A stretch of DNA of 64,000 nucleotides from Synechococcus sp. 1G10 (GCF_002252625.1 NZ_NQKW01000015.1:1-64000); one strand, 5' to 3'. Counted from the first letter of the stretch, positions 17,794 to 26,397 are shown. A program made the numbers and translations. Notes: generated by a model not told the origin, from the letters alone.

Positions 17794-18068
17794 ATTGGCG
17801 TCTTGTCAGCTTCGCTGCGGTCGTCACCGCTGTACTCGGGGGGCTCACCGGCATCACCTTCTCCTATCTTGGTCAACCCGATGTAGGCCGGTTTCGCTAT
17901 GAGAGTGGCTTCTATCGAAGCCTCTACCGCTCCTATCCGCTGATCGGTGCGGGTCTTGGCGCTGCAATCGGCGGCGGATTTGCCGTGATCAGTCAGTCCA
18001 CGCGCCGGCGCTCGGAGTCTCTTCGCCGGCGGGAAGACCCTCTCAGCCCCCCCCCAGGTCGGCGGTGA
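17790..18068 (+). CDS. Small two-helix membrane protein coupled to the RND pump
   Basis: The 92-residue protein has two predicted membrane helices (LVSFAAVVTAVLGGLTGITFSYL and PLIGAGLGAAIGGGFAVI) and an Arg-rich C-terminus, so it probably sits in the inner membrane with a basic cytoplasmic tail. Its ATG overlaps the RND stop by four bases, which points to translational coupling. It might be a small regulator or accessory subunit of the pump, but I recognise no family. The last 26 bases overlap the 3' end of the convergent GUN4-domain gene. Confidence 0.6.
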   Translation: MNWRLVSFAAVVTAVLGGLTGITFSYLGQPDVGRFRYESGFYRSLYRSYPLIGAGLGAAIGGGFAVISQSTRRRSESLRRREDPLSPPPGRR

Positions 18069-18648
18069 TCAGGCGTACCAGCAGCAGGTTGGTGATCTTC
18101 ATTCCGTAGGAGCTGAACCAACAGCACCTTGGCAGGGCTCCCTCCGGCATGGCGCTGATGTCGTCAGTCCCATCAGCTTCGGTGAATTGTCCCTCGCTGT
18201 GCCAACCGAGGCGGTCGCAGAACGTCTGGTAAAGATCCACATCCTGAGCGATCAGCGTATCAAGCGTTCCCCCGAGAGAGCGGTAGAGCCGCTCCTGCAC
18301 ACTGAATCCAAACTTCCCATCGCTGTGGTTTCGCCAGAGTTGGTCGACAATCCGCAGGGGTCCGATCGGAAAGGTTTTGATCTCCTCTGGAGTGACGTTC
18401 TCCAGGGTGGTATTGATGCAATCGAAAAGCACATTCGCCGTCTCCACATCGGCGTCACGGAAGCGGCCAGCCGCTAGCAGATCCCGCAGCGGCGCATAGC
18501 GGGCTACATCGGAAACCAGGGCAAACGACTCCTCATGCTGCAACACCTGGGAGGCCAGGCTGTGGAGACGTTCGCTGAGCGCTGAGACTGCGGCTTCCAG
18601 TGCACCAACGCGCTCATGAAGCGGCTGCTCTGGATCGTTAAGGTTCAT
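18043..18648 (-). CDS. GUN4-domain protein with N-terminal coiled coil
   Basis: Residues about 55-185 match the GUN4 fold, which binds porphyrins: LRDLLAAGRFRDADVETANV, FPIGPLRIVDQLWRNHSDGKFGFSVQ, LYQTFCDRLGW and GALPRCCW. The first 45 residues form a coiled coil (HERVGALEAAVSALSERLHSLASQV). Genuine Gun4 activates Mg-chelatase. Cyanobacteria also carry several GUN4-domain paralogues with other N-terminal partners, and the coiled coil suggests one of these. ATG 18648 follows a weak ribosome-binding site. It converges on the small membrane protein gene. Confidence 0.8.
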   Translation of the reverse strand: MNLNDPEQPLHERVGALEAAVSALSERLHSLASQVLQHEESFALVSDVARYAPLRDLLAAGRFRDADVETANVLFDCINTTLENVTPEEIKTFPIGPLRIVDQLWRNHSDGKFGFSVQERLYRSLGGTLDTLIAQDVDLYQTFCDRLGWHSEGQFTEADGTDDISAMPEGALPRCCWFSSYGMKITNLLLVRLITADLGGG

Positions 18649-18707
18649 TTGTTGATCCTACCTGTAAAATGCTGACTGCCACATGACTTTGACTGATGCA
18701 CAAGTGG

Positions 18708-19640
18708 TTAGTCTTCATTCAACAGCGACTGCTTGGCGGCGGCTAGCTCTTGGAGGGCTTTCTCGCTGACTTTGGGGTAGTGAAGATCCAGTGAAACCAG
18801 GGTTTCGATGATGGCAGCAGCCACCGCCACCCGGGTGAACCACTTGTTGTCGGCGGGTACCACATACCAAGGCGCGGTCTTGGTGGCTGTGTGGCGGATC
18901 ATGCTCTCGTAGGCTTGCATGTAGTCGTCCCAGTAGGCTCTCTCCTTGATGTCGTTCGCGGAGAACTTCCAGTTCTTGTCAGGGTTGTTGAGCCGCTCGA
19001 TGAAGCGGCGCTTCTGTTCTTTTTTGGAAACATGCAGGAAGAACTTGCGCACCACGATGCCATTGCGCGCGAGGTAGCTCTCGAAGTTGCGGATATCTGT
19101 GAAGCGCTCTTTCCAGATGTCTTTGCTGACCAGTTCGGGAGGCATCTTCTGCTTGCCGAGCAGTTCCTGATGCAACCGCACCACCAGCGTGTCTTCGTAG
19201 TAACTGCGATTGAAGACGCCGATCCGGCCCCGTTCCGGCAGCTTCTGCATGCAGCGCCAAAGGAAGTCGTGGTCGAGGTCCACCGGCGAAGGAGCCTTGA
19301 ATGAAGACACCTCACAACCCTGTGGATTGACGCCGGACATGACGTGCTTGATCGTTCCGTCCTTGCCGGCGGCATCCATGGCCTGGAAGATCAGCAGTAG
19401 GCCCCAGCGGTCCTGCGCGTAGAGCATGTCCTGAAACTCTGCCAGCAGCTCGATTCCCATGGCCAGGGCTTCCTTTGACCTGGGCTTGTCCTCTCAGTCG
19501 AAATCGAGGGTGTCGCCTGGATCGGTGTCCTTGAGACGGAACTCCTCCCCCTTGGTCACCCGGAAGGGTGCGGCGAGCTCGCACGCCCGCCTGAGCAGCT
19601 CCTTATTGCCGATCGACTGGTTGGTCTGGTTGGTCTGCAT
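18708..19640 (-). pseudogene. Polyphosphate kinase 2 family gene interrupted by an in-frame TGA
   Basis: The full-length frame starts at ATG 19640, with a GGGGGAG ribosome-binding site at about 19646-19652. It encodes a normal PPK2 N-terminus (NKELLRRACELAAPFRVTK, FRLKDTDPGDTLDFD) until a TGA at 19494-19496, codon 49. The same frame then continues as EDKPRSKEALAMGIELLAEF and on to the end with all core motifs intact: Walker-type AAGKDGTIKH, FNRSYYED and VPADNKWFTR. An open frame from ATG 19460 gives a 250-residue product lacking about 60 N-terminal residues. PPK2 enzymes transfer phosphate between polyphosphate and nucleotides. The gene could be inactive, could restart at 19460, or could reflect a sequencing error. 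Confidence 0.85.
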
Positions 19641-19982
19641 GTTGCTCCCCCACCTTCCTTTGTTCTAGTAGCGCCAGCGGCGGTGCGCCACGATCTGAAC
19701 TGGGGCGATCGTGAGACCAGAATATGACGATTCAGGCCGAGGCACTTGCAGGAATAGCCCCACTCGTTTGCGTTCCAGGCCACCGCCCCCTCAAGGAAAT
19801 GGGAGCACAACATCAACCGACCAACAATCACTTCAAGGGGACTCGCCGCAAGGGGATCGCTCGCGAACTGCAGCTTGATTGCGGTCTTGATCCTTATTGA
19901 AGAAAGTTGGCGATGGAGTGGCCTCGATCCAGCTGATGACTTACTCTGAAGTACTCAGGAACCATTGATTGGCAGGCCTCCC
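19641..19982. other. Intergenic stretch without a recognised gene
   Basis: Apart from the ribosome-binding site of the broken PPK2 gene at its left edge and the GGCAGG site of the next gene at 19971-19976, I see nothing recognisable. Open frames here are short and show no domain. It probably contains divergent promoters for the flanking genes. Confidence 0.5.
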
Positions 19983-20225
19983 ATGGAAATTAATCACCCT
20001 GGAGCCAGGCAGCTCAGCGAGAAGGAGCAGGCCCTGCTCGCTCAGTTCCGCGCCCAGCTCAAAGAGCGGATCGCCACAACTGGTCTCACTGCCGAGGACG
20101 TCCGCCTGATCGTCCAAGGGATGCGTAACCACCCCGATGTCAGTAACGAGGCGGTACAGATCCTGAGGGAGGAGGCCAGCTCCTTGATGCCTGGCCAGCG
20201 TCTGGTCACTTTCGACTGGGACTGA
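19983..20225 (+). CDS. Small hypothetical protein
   Basis: The 80-residue acidic, helical protein starts at ATG 19983, preceded by GGCAGG at 19971-19976. A TTG at 19965 would add six residues but lacks a good ribosome-binding site. It has no signal peptide or membrane segment. The central region (LSEKEQALLAQFRAQLKERI, LTAEDVRLIVQGMRNH) looks like helices of a small soluble domain. I do not recognise the family. Confidence 0.6.
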   Translation: MEINHPGARQLSEKEQALLAQFRAQLKERIATTGLTAEDVRLIVQGMRNHPDVSNEAVQILREEASSLMPGQRLVTFDWD

Positions 20226-20292
20226 GCGGTTGATCAGTTCGTGAATGATGTCCATGTCTGTAGGGCAGCGAAAGCAACCAGCTCAGCCAGCT

Positions 20293-20321
20293 GCCCTGTA
20301 GATCGATACGCTCTACAGGGC
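20293..20321 (+). promoter_or_regulatory. Perfect 10-bp hairpin upstream of the SulP gene
   Basis: GCCCTGTAGA (20293-20302) pairs fully with TCTACAGGGC (20312-20321) over a 9-base loop. It lies 68 bases past the small hypothetical gene and about 110 bases before the transporter start. The downstream bases CGGATTCTTT have only a short T run. It could be a terminator for the upstream gene or an operator/leader for the transporter. Confidence 0.5.
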
Positions 20322-20432
20322 GGATTCTTTGGTGCAGAGGAGAGCAGCGCTTCGCAGGATCTGCGACAAAAATCGCTTTTTCCAGGTACGACAACGAGTG
20401 CCAAAGCATGCTGAGTACATCAGGGAATCTTC

Positions 20433-22124
20433 ATGCATATGCCAGCCCTCAGGCGATTTCGCGCCTACCAACCGTCCTGGCTCAGAGGTGATCTACTCGC
20501 TGGCGTCACCGTTGCGGCTTATCTCATCCCCCAGTGCATGGCCTATGCCGAGCTGGCAGGAGTGGCGCCAGTGGCCGGGCTCTGGGCGATCCTGCCGCCG
20601 ATGCTGCTCTATGCCCTGATCGGCTCCTCCCCCCAGCTCTCTGTGGGGCCCGAATCCACCACGGCCGTGATGACGGCGGCGGCGATCGCCCCGATCGCCG
20701 GGGGTGATCCAACGCTCTACGCCAGCCTCGCCAGCCTGCTGGCCCTGTTCGTGGGGCTGGTCTGCTTTCTGGGGGCCTGGAGTCGGCTGGGGTTTCTGGC
20801 TGATCTGCTCTCCAAGCCGATTCTGGTGGGCTACATGGCCGGGGTGGCCGTGATCATGATCAGCGGCCAGATCGGCAAGGTGAGCGGTCTCTCCTTGGAG
20901 GCCGAGTCACTGTCCGGGCAGATCCTGGAGCTGCTGCGCCGCTCCGGGGAGATCCATCTCCCCACGCTGCTGCTGGCGCTTGGGGTGCTTCTGTTTCTGC
21001 TGTTGGTGCAGCGCCGCTTCCCCACCGCCCCAGGTCCGCTGCTGGCCGTGCTGCTGGCCGTGGCGGTGGTGGCAGTGCTGCATCTCGACCAGCGCGGCGT
21101 CGCCGTGATCGGGGAGATCCCTGCCGGGTTGCCCAGCTTCCACCTGCCGGATGGCGTCGCGCCTCAGCAACTCAGATTCCTTTTGTCTGCTGCTGTGGGC
21201 ATCGCCCTGGTGGGCTACTCCGACAACGTGCTCACCGCCCGCGCCTTTGCGGCCCGTGGCGGCTACCGCATCGACGCCGACCAGGAGCTGCTGGCACTGG
21301 GGGCGGTGAATCTGGGCAACGGTCTGATGCAGGGCTTTCCGGTCAGCAGCAGCGGCAGCCGCACCGCCATCGGCGAGTCGCTCGGCAGCCGCTCCCAGCT
21401 GTTTTCGCTGGTGGCCTTCGTGGTGGTGCTGCTGGTGTTGCTCGTTCTGCGGCCACTTCTGGCCCTTTTCCCGAAGGCGGCCCTGGGCGCAATCGTCATC
21501 TATGCCGCCCTGCGCCTGATTGATATCCCCGAATTTCGGCGCCTGCGGCGCTTCAAGCTCAGTGAGTTCCGCCTGGCGCTGGTCACTTTCGCCGGGGTGC
21601 TGCTCACCGACATCCTTGTGGGCGTAGCGCTGTCGGTGGCGCTGTCGGTGATCGATCTGTTCGCCCGCCTGGTAAGCCCCAACGACGCGGTCCTGGGCGA
21701 TGTGCCCCACCTGGATGGCCTCCACGACGTGACCGACTGGGAGGGCGCCAGCACGATCCCCGGGCTGGTGCTCTACCGCTATGACGCGCCGCTCTGCTTC
21801 GCCAATGCCGAGGACTTCCGCCGCCGCGCCCTGCTGGCGATCGATGCCGAAACCGTTGCCGTCGACTGGTTCGTGCTCAATGCGGAGGCGATCGTGGAGA
21901 TCGACATCACCGCGGCCGATGTGTTGCAGGAGTTGCAGCAGGAGCTGGCTGGGCGGCACATCGTCTTCGCCATGGCCCGGGTCAAGCAGGACCTCTACCT
22001 CCAACTCGCCAGAGCCGGTGTGGCGGAGAGGATCGGCGCCGAGCACTTTTATCCCACCCTGCCGACGGCGATCGCCGCCTTCCAGAACCAGGCTTCGAAA
22101 GGCGCCGCCGGGCCCCTCGGGTGA
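20433..22124 (+). CDS. SulP-family anion transporter with C-terminal STAS domain
   Basis: The 563-residue inner membrane protein starts with RRFRAYQPSWLRGDLLAGVTVAAYLIPQCMAYA, the SulP opening. About 11-14 membrane helices run to about residue 410. A STAS regulatory domain follows (about 440-555: IPGLVLYRYDAPLCFANAEDF, VDWFVLNAEAIVEIDITAAD). SulP proteins move sulfate, bicarbonate or other anions, usually with Na+ or H+. In cyanobacteria the candidates are BicA bicarbonate transporters and sulfate permeases, and I cannot tell these apart by eye. ATG 20433 has an in-frame second Met two codons later. Confidence 0.9.
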   Translation: MHMPALRRFRAYQPSWLRGDLLAGVTVAAYLIPQCMAYAELAGVAPVAGLWAILPPMLLYALIGSSPQLSVGPESTTAVMTAAAIAPIAGGDPTLYASLASLLALFVGLVCFLGAWSRLGFLADLLSKPILVGYMAGVAVIMISGQIGKVSGLSLEAESLSGQILELLRRSGEIHLPTLLLALGVLLFLLLVQRRFPTAPGPLLAVLLAVAVVAVLHLDQRGVAVIGEIPAGLPSFHLPDGVAPQQLRFLLSAAVGIALVGYSDNVLTARAFAARGGYRIDADQELLALGAVNLGNGLMQGFPVSSSGSRTAIGESLGSRSQLFSLVAFVVVLLVLLVLRPLLALFPKAALGAIVIYAALRLIDIPEFRRLRRFKLSEFRLALVTFAGVLLTDILVGVALSVALSVIDLFARLVSPNDAVLGDVPHLDGLHDVTDWEGASTIPGLVLYRYDAPLCFANAEDFRRRALLAIDAETVAVDWFVLNAEAIVEIDITAADVLQELQQELAGRHIVFAMARVKQDLYLQLARAGVAERIGAEHFYPTLPTAIAAFQNQASKGAAGPLG

Positions 22125-22151
22125 GCCTGATGCGGAGCTTGAGGTGAAGCC

Positions 22152-22682
22152 ATGGCCCCGCCTGCCTCTCTGGAGGTCAGGATGGCAAGGCAGTTGCATC
22201 CAGCTCCCATGCCAGAGGCAGAGGCCGGAGCCCGGCGCCGATCCCGTCGATCCGGCCTTGAGTCGCCGTCACCGCCGAAGCGCTGGGCCCCCTGGGTGCT
22301 GCCCCTGGCGGCCGGCCTCTGCTTTGGCGTGGGCTATGGCCTCACCGACCGGCTGCTGAGCCTGGGCCAGGGCGAGGCGGTCAAGCTGGACCAGAGCTTT
22401 GATGTCAAGCCCTTTCCAGGCACCAGCCTGGAGAGCCTGCGTCTGCGCTTCGGTGCAGACAAGAAGGAGCTTCCGGGCAATCCGGAGCTGATTCAGCAGG
22501 AGAGCAGCAAGAAGGAGACCAGCAAGCAGGAGAGCAGCAAGCCCCGGCAGGTGCAGCCAGCCAGCGAGGCTGCCTCCGAGCGCTCGGATTCCACGCCTGA
22601 ACCCCAGGGTGTGGAGCCTGCCGGGGAACCAGCCCCGCCGGCCGCGCCACCACCACCGCCCGCTCCCGACGTCCAGCCCTGA
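22152..22682 (+). CDS. Single-pass membrane protein with Pro-rich tail, unknown function
   Basis: After a basic N-terminal stretch, one membrane helix (WAPWVLPLAAGLCFGVGYGLT, about residues 45-65) is followed by a conserved-looking segment (FDVKPFPGTSLESLRLRFG) and a Ser/Lys/Glu then Pro/Ala-rich tail ending in a run of prolines. It is anchored in the inner membrane with the tail probably periplasmic. A GAGG sequence precedes ATG 22152. It appears to be the first of three genes reading towards the ABC1 kinase. I know of no function. Confidence 0.65.
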   Translation: MAPPASLEVRMARQLHPAPMPEAEAGARRRSRRSGLESPSPPKRWAPWVLPLAAGLCFGVGYGLTDRLLSLGQGEAVKLDQSFDVKPFPGTSLESLRLRFGADKKELPGNPELIQQESSKKETSKQESSKPRQVQPASEAASERSDSTPEPQGVEPAGEPAPPAAPPPPPAPDVQP

Positions 22683-22718
22683 TCTGCCACAGTTTGGCCA
22701 GAGCGGACGGTCCATTCG

Positions 22719-23060
22719 ATGCATGCCCCCCAATCCCTCCTGCAGGCTGCGTTGAATCGGTTGGGAGCCCGCCTTGGTAGCGGCTTCGCCGATTCGGCCG
22801 CCAGCCTGGCTGTGCTGGCCCAGGAAGCCCCGGAGCGCCTTCGCCGTGAACTGGAACTGTTCTGGAGTGAAGTGGAGCAGGAGGCCCAGCGGCTGGAAAC
22901 CGAAGCTGGAGCTGGCTTCCCCGCAGATGACGCTGACACTGGACCGTCCTCCGGAGGCTCAAGCGCCCGAGGATGGTCCATTGATTCGCCCCTGGATCAG
23001 ATCGACGAATTGCGTGCCCGCGTGGCCAACCTGTCCCGCCAACTCGAGGACCGGGGTTGA
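22719..23060 (+). CDS. Small conserved hypothetical protein upstream of the ABC1 kinase
   Basis: The 113-residue soluble protein has a helical N-terminal part (QAALNRLGARLGSGFADSAASLAVLAQEAPERLRRELELFWSEVE), a Gly/Ser-rich middle and a C-terminal helical repeat (DQIDELRARVANLSRQLE). Its stop overlaps the next start in a TGATG arrangement, so it is translationally coupled to the kinase gene. It may help the kinase. No domain is recognised. Confidence 0.6.
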   Translation: MHAPQSLLQAALNRLGARLGSGFADSAASLAVLAQEAPERLRRELELFWSEVEQEAQRLETEAGAGFPADDADTGPSSGGSSARGWSIDSPLDQIDELRARVANLSRQLEDRG

Positions 23061-24742
23061 TGGGGACCTTGCGCCAACAGTGGCGTGCCCTGGCCCGTTC
23101 GCTGCGCATCTGGTCGGCCGTGCTGAGCCTGGTGTTGGGTCTCTGGTGGGACGGAAAGGACTGGACCTATCCAGGTGGCGTCAGCGAGCAGCGGCGGCAG
23201 GTGCGGCAGCAGCGGCGTGCCCGCTGGCTCACGAATGAACTGATCAGCCTCGGCTCCGCCTTCATCAAGCTGGGCCAGCTGCTTTCGGCCCGCCCGGATG
23301 TGTTGCCAGCGGGATATGTGGAGGAGCTGGCCCATCTTCAGGACCGGGTGCCGGCCTTCCCCTTCGTCACGGTGCAGGCTCTCCTGGAGCAGGAACTGGG
23401 GGAGCGCTGCGCCGAGATCATCGATCTCGAGGAGCAGCCGCTCGGCTCCGCCAGCCTGGCCCAGGTGCACCGCGCCAGCCTGCGCAGTGGCCGCCAGGTG
23501 GTCTTCAAGATCCAGCGGCCGGGGCTGGAGCGGCTGTTCCGCCTCGATCTGGAGGTGATGCAGCAGGTGGCGGCGGTGATGCAGCGCCATCCGCGCTGGG
23601 GTGAGGGCCGCGACTGGGTGTCGATCGCCCAGGAGTGCCGACGGGTGCTGTTGCGGGAGCTGGATTTCCGCCTCGAGGCTGAACACGCCGCCCGCTTCCG
23701 CCAGCAGTTCTTCGACGACGCCGGCATCCGCATCCCCTCGGTGATCTGGGAACTCAGCACCCGCCGCGTGCTCTGCCTCGATTTTTTGCCCGGCATCAAG
23801 ATCACCGATCGCAGTGCCCTGGTGGAGGCAGGGATCGATCCGGCAGCGGTGGCTGAAAAGGGAGCGGCCAGCTACCTGCAGCAGCTGGTGCGCTTCGGCT
23901 TCTTCCACGCCGATCCCCATCCCGGCAACCTGGCCGTGGCGGCTGATGGTGCCCTCATCTACTACGACTTCGGGATGATGGGGCAGATCTCCCAGCGCCT
24001 GCGCAGCCGGCTGGGCCGCATGGTGCGGGCCGCGGCGGCACGGGATGCCTCGGCCCTGGTGGTGGAACTCCAGGGGGCCGGAGTGATCGCGGCTGGCATC
24101 GACCCCGGCCCGGTGCGTCGGCTGGTGCGGGTGATGCTCACCGAAGCGCTCACGCCGCCGTTTTCCGCCAACATCCTCGAGAAGCTCTCCGGTGACCTCT
24201 ACGACCTGGTCTATGGCCAGCCGTTCCGGCTGCCGTCCGAGCTGATCTTCGTGATGCGAGCCCTCTCCACCTTTGAGGGCGTCGGCCGCAGCCTCGATCC
24301 CGGGTTTAGTCTTGTGTCGATTGCCCGCCCCTACCTGCTGCCCCTGATGACCGCCAGCGGGAACGGACCGAATGATTTTCTAGGTGAACTCGGGCGCCAG
24401 GCCGGCGATCTGGCCAGCCGCTCCCTTGGCATCCCGCGGCGTCTTGACGACAGCCTCGCCCGGATCGAGCAGGGTGATCTTCAGGTGCAGATCCGCGCCG
24501 GGGAGACCGACCGCTTGCTGCGGCGTCTGGCGCTGGCCCAGCAGGTCTCCGGTCAGTCATTCCTGCTCGGCGGCCTGGCCGTAGCGGCGGCGCTGCTGGC
24601 CAGCGGCCCGACCCCGGCTCTGGTGGCGGTGCCGCTGGTGCTGGCCGCACCGGTGGTGTTGAGCTGGCTGAAGCTGCAGGGCCGGCTGCGCCGAGACGCA
24701 CGGCTGGAGAAGCTGCCCGGAGCCAGCGGAGGCAGCAACTGA
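23060..24742 (+). CDS. ABC1/ADCK (UbiB-family) atypical kinase
   Basis: The protein belongs to the UbiB/ABC1 family, linked to prenylquinone metabolism. Diagnostic features in order: KxGQ motif in AFIKLGQLLSARPDVLP, Ala-rich nucleotide loop PLGSASLAQVHRA, ion-pair Lys in VVFKIQRPG, catalytic HADPHPGNL and DFG-like YYDFGMMG. One or two hydrophobic helices close the C-terminus (FLLGGLAVAAALLA, ALVAVPLVLAAPVVL), so it is membrane-tethered. ATG 23060 overlaps the preceding stop, with GAGGA at about 23045-23050. A TTG one codon upstream is the alternative. Cyanobacteria carry several such kinases in plastoquinone or tocopherol metabolism, and the exact target is unknown. Confidence 0.92.
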   Translation: MGTLRQQWRALARSLRIWSAVLSLVLGLWWDGKDWTYPGGVSEQRRQVRQQRRARWLTNELISLGSAFIKLGQLLSARPDVLPAGYVEELAHLQDRVPAFPFVTVQALLEQELGERCAEIIDLEEQPLGSASLAQVHRASLRSGRQVVFKIQRPGLERLFRLDLEVMQQVAAVMQRHPRWGEGRDWVSIAQECRRVLLRELDFRLEAEHAARFRQQFFDDAGIRIPSVIWELSTRRVLCLDFLPGIKITDRSALVEAGIDPAAVAEKGAASYLQQLVRFGFFHADPHPGNLAVAADGALIYYDFGMMGQISQRLRSRLGRMVRAAAARDASALVVELQGAGVIAAGIDPGPVRRLVRVMLTEALTPPFSANILEKLSGDLYDLVYGQPFRLPSELIFVMRALSTFEGVGRSLDPGFSLVSIARPYLLPLMTASGNGPNDFLGELGRQAGDLASRSLGIPRRLDDSLARIEQGDLQVQIRAGETDRLLRRLALAQQVSGQSFLLGGLAVAAALLASGPTPALVAVPLVLAAPVVLSWLKLQGRLRRDARLEKLPGASGGSN

Positions 24743-24760
24743 TTCAGTTGAGCGTTCGAT

Positions 24761-25096
24761 TCAGTTGAGCTTTCCCTGGGGGGTGAGCTGGTCGATCACC
24801 TGCGGCAGGGCCTTGGCGATGAAATCGGAGGCCATCGCTGGATCAACGCCCATCTTCCTGGCCATCTCCTGAACCTGGGCATTCCCCATCACTGCCTGCA
24901 CCTGCTGGGCTGTGATCGCGGCGTTGTCGCCGGTGCTCACCCAACTGGAGAAGGTTTCAGCCATTCCGCCACTGCGGAATTTCTCCGACAGTCCGTTCAC
25001 GCCGCCATTGCTCTCGATGAACTGGTTGAGAGCCGGTGCCTTGTCGCCGGCCACGGCCGAGACGACGCCGCCGATCAAGGAGTTGAGGAGGTCCAT
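24761..25096 (-). CDS. YidB/DUF937-like protein
   Basis: The 111-residue protein from ATG 25096 (MDLLNSLIGGVVSAVAG) has the features of the YidB/DUF937 family: a Gly-rich start, GGVNGLSEKFRSGGMAETFSSWVSTG, a TAQQVQAVMG helix and a PQVIDQLTPQGKL end. The family is widespread and uncharacterised. A GTG two codons upstream (25102) is possible. It converges on the ABC1 kinase gene across 18 bp. Confidence 0.8.
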   Translation of the reverse strand: MDLLNSLIGGVVSAVAGDKAPALNQFIESNGGVNGLSEKFRSGGMAETFSSWVSTGDNAAITAQQVQAVMGNAQVQEMARKMGVDPAMASDFIAKALPQVIDQLTPQGKLN

Positions 25097-25246
25097 GCAC
25101 ACGAATGGCTGACAGGTTCAACCTGGCCTGAAGTGGTGCGGTTCCGCAGATTCCTCGCCGTTTTCTTCGCAATCCAGTTGGCCCGCTTCAGGGCCGCGGC
25201 AGTGCCTGCGCGATCCTGATGCTCTTTGAGGGGGGATCGGAGGCCC

Positions 25247-26383
25247 ATGGCGTCGCGCCGTCAGTTCCTGCTTGGATCCACGGCGCTGGCCGGCTCCGTC
25301 CTGGCCGGGGCCTGGAGACCCGTCGCTTCGGCCCCCACAGCGGCAGGCTCATTCCTCCCCGCCGACTTCACCGTTGCGGTGCCGGACCTCGCACCCGAGC
25401 GCATCGTGCGGCGGCTGGTGGGTCTGAGACCGTTCCGGCCCATGGGTGTCCGGCTGGAGGCGGAAGCGATGGGTCGCACCACGCTGATCCACCACTACGG
25501 CCACGGCGGCTCCGGCGTCACCCTCTCCTGGGGGACGGCCCGGCAGGCGGTGGACCTGGCGCTGGCGGCGCCAGGCCGGGGGCCGGTGGCGGTGCTTGGC
25601 GGCGGCGCGGTGGGCCTGGCGACCGCGTGGCTGCTGCGGGAGCGGGGCCGCCCGGTGCGTGTGTACGCCGATCGCTTCTCTCCGGACACCACCTCGGATG
25701 TTGCGGCGGCGCGCTGGTTCCCCTCCCAGCTGGTGGACACCGGCTTCCGCACACCTGAGCTCGAGGCCCGCCTGCGGGAGGCGTTGCTGTTCTCGCATCA
25801 GCGCTTCCGGCGGCTGATCGGCAGAGGCTATGGCGTGGCGGTTCTCCCCCACCTCCGCCTGGGCTCGCAGCCGCCCACACCCGGGTGGGCCGACGCGCTG
25901 CTGGCCGATCTGATCCCGCCCTTCCAGGATGTCTCAGATCGCGGCCTGCCCTTTCGGGCGGCCTGGGCGGGGGCTGCGCCGGGGATGCTGATCGACATGC
26001 CGTTGTATCTGCGGGCGATCCAGCGCGATCTGCGGCGCCTTGGCGTGGAGCTGGTGAAGCGGCGCTTCGAAGCGCCTGGCGAGATCGCTGTGCTGCCCGA
26101 AACCGTGGTGGTGAACTGCACCGGACTCGGCAGCGCCGCCCTGTTCGGCGATACGGACCTGGCGCCCATCAAGGGCCAGCTGACCATGCTCCCTCCCGAT
26201 CCGCTCCTGCGCTACACCCTCTCAGCCGGATCCCTCTACCTCCATCCCCGCTCAGAGGGAATCCTGCTCGGGGGCACCTACGAATCTGGCGATGACACGA
26301 CCACGTTCGATGCCGCAGCGGAAACGCGGATCCTCGAGGGTTTCTCCGAGCTGTATGCCCTGCCGGGTTCCGCTCAAGGCTGA
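25247..26383 (+). CDS. Tat-exported D-amino-acid-oxidase-like flavoprotein with permuted domain order
   Basis: ATG 25247 follows a GGAGG site at 25239-25243. A Tat-type signal (SRRQFLLGS, then a hydrophobic stretch to about residue 30) predicts folded export. Residues 57-100 (VGLRPFRP, VRLEAE, HHYGHGGSGVTLSWGTA) correspond to what is normally the C-terminal end of D-amino-acid oxidases. The FAD motif VAVLGGGAVGLATAWLL comes after it, at 115-131. The protein ends with ILLGGTYESGDD and a short helix, the segment that in ordinary DAAO precedes VGLRP. The order is thus circularly permuted. The remaining core (AARWFPSQLVDTG, MLIDMPLYLRAIQRDL, VVVNCTGLGS) is intact. It may oxidise D-amino acids in the periplasm; the substrate is unproven. 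Confidence 0.8.
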   Translation: MASRRQFLLGSTALAGSVLAGAWRPVASAPTAAGSFLPADFTVAVPDLAPERIVRRLVGLRPFRPMGVRLEAEAMGRTTLIHHYGHGGSGVTLSWGTARQAVDLALAAPGRGPVAVLGGGAVGLATAWLLRERGRPVRVYADRFSPDTTSDVAAARWFPSQLVDTGFRTPELEARLREALLFSHQRFRRLIGRGYGVAVLPHLRLGSQPPTPGWADALLADLIPPFQDVSDRGLPFRAAWAGAAPGMLIDMPLYLRAIQRDLRRLGVELVKRRFEAPGEIAVLPETVVVNCTGLGSAALFGDTDLAPIKGQLTMLPPDPLLRYTLSAGSLYLHPRSEGILLGGTYESGDDTTTFDAAAETRILEGFSELYALPGSAQG

Positions 26384-26397
26384 AGCCGGCTGCTGAG

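Noticed and set aside
19494-19496. TGA in ppk2 read as selenocysteine
   Set aside because: PPK2 enzymes have no selenocysteine, no SECIS-like context was seen, and the position is outside the active site.
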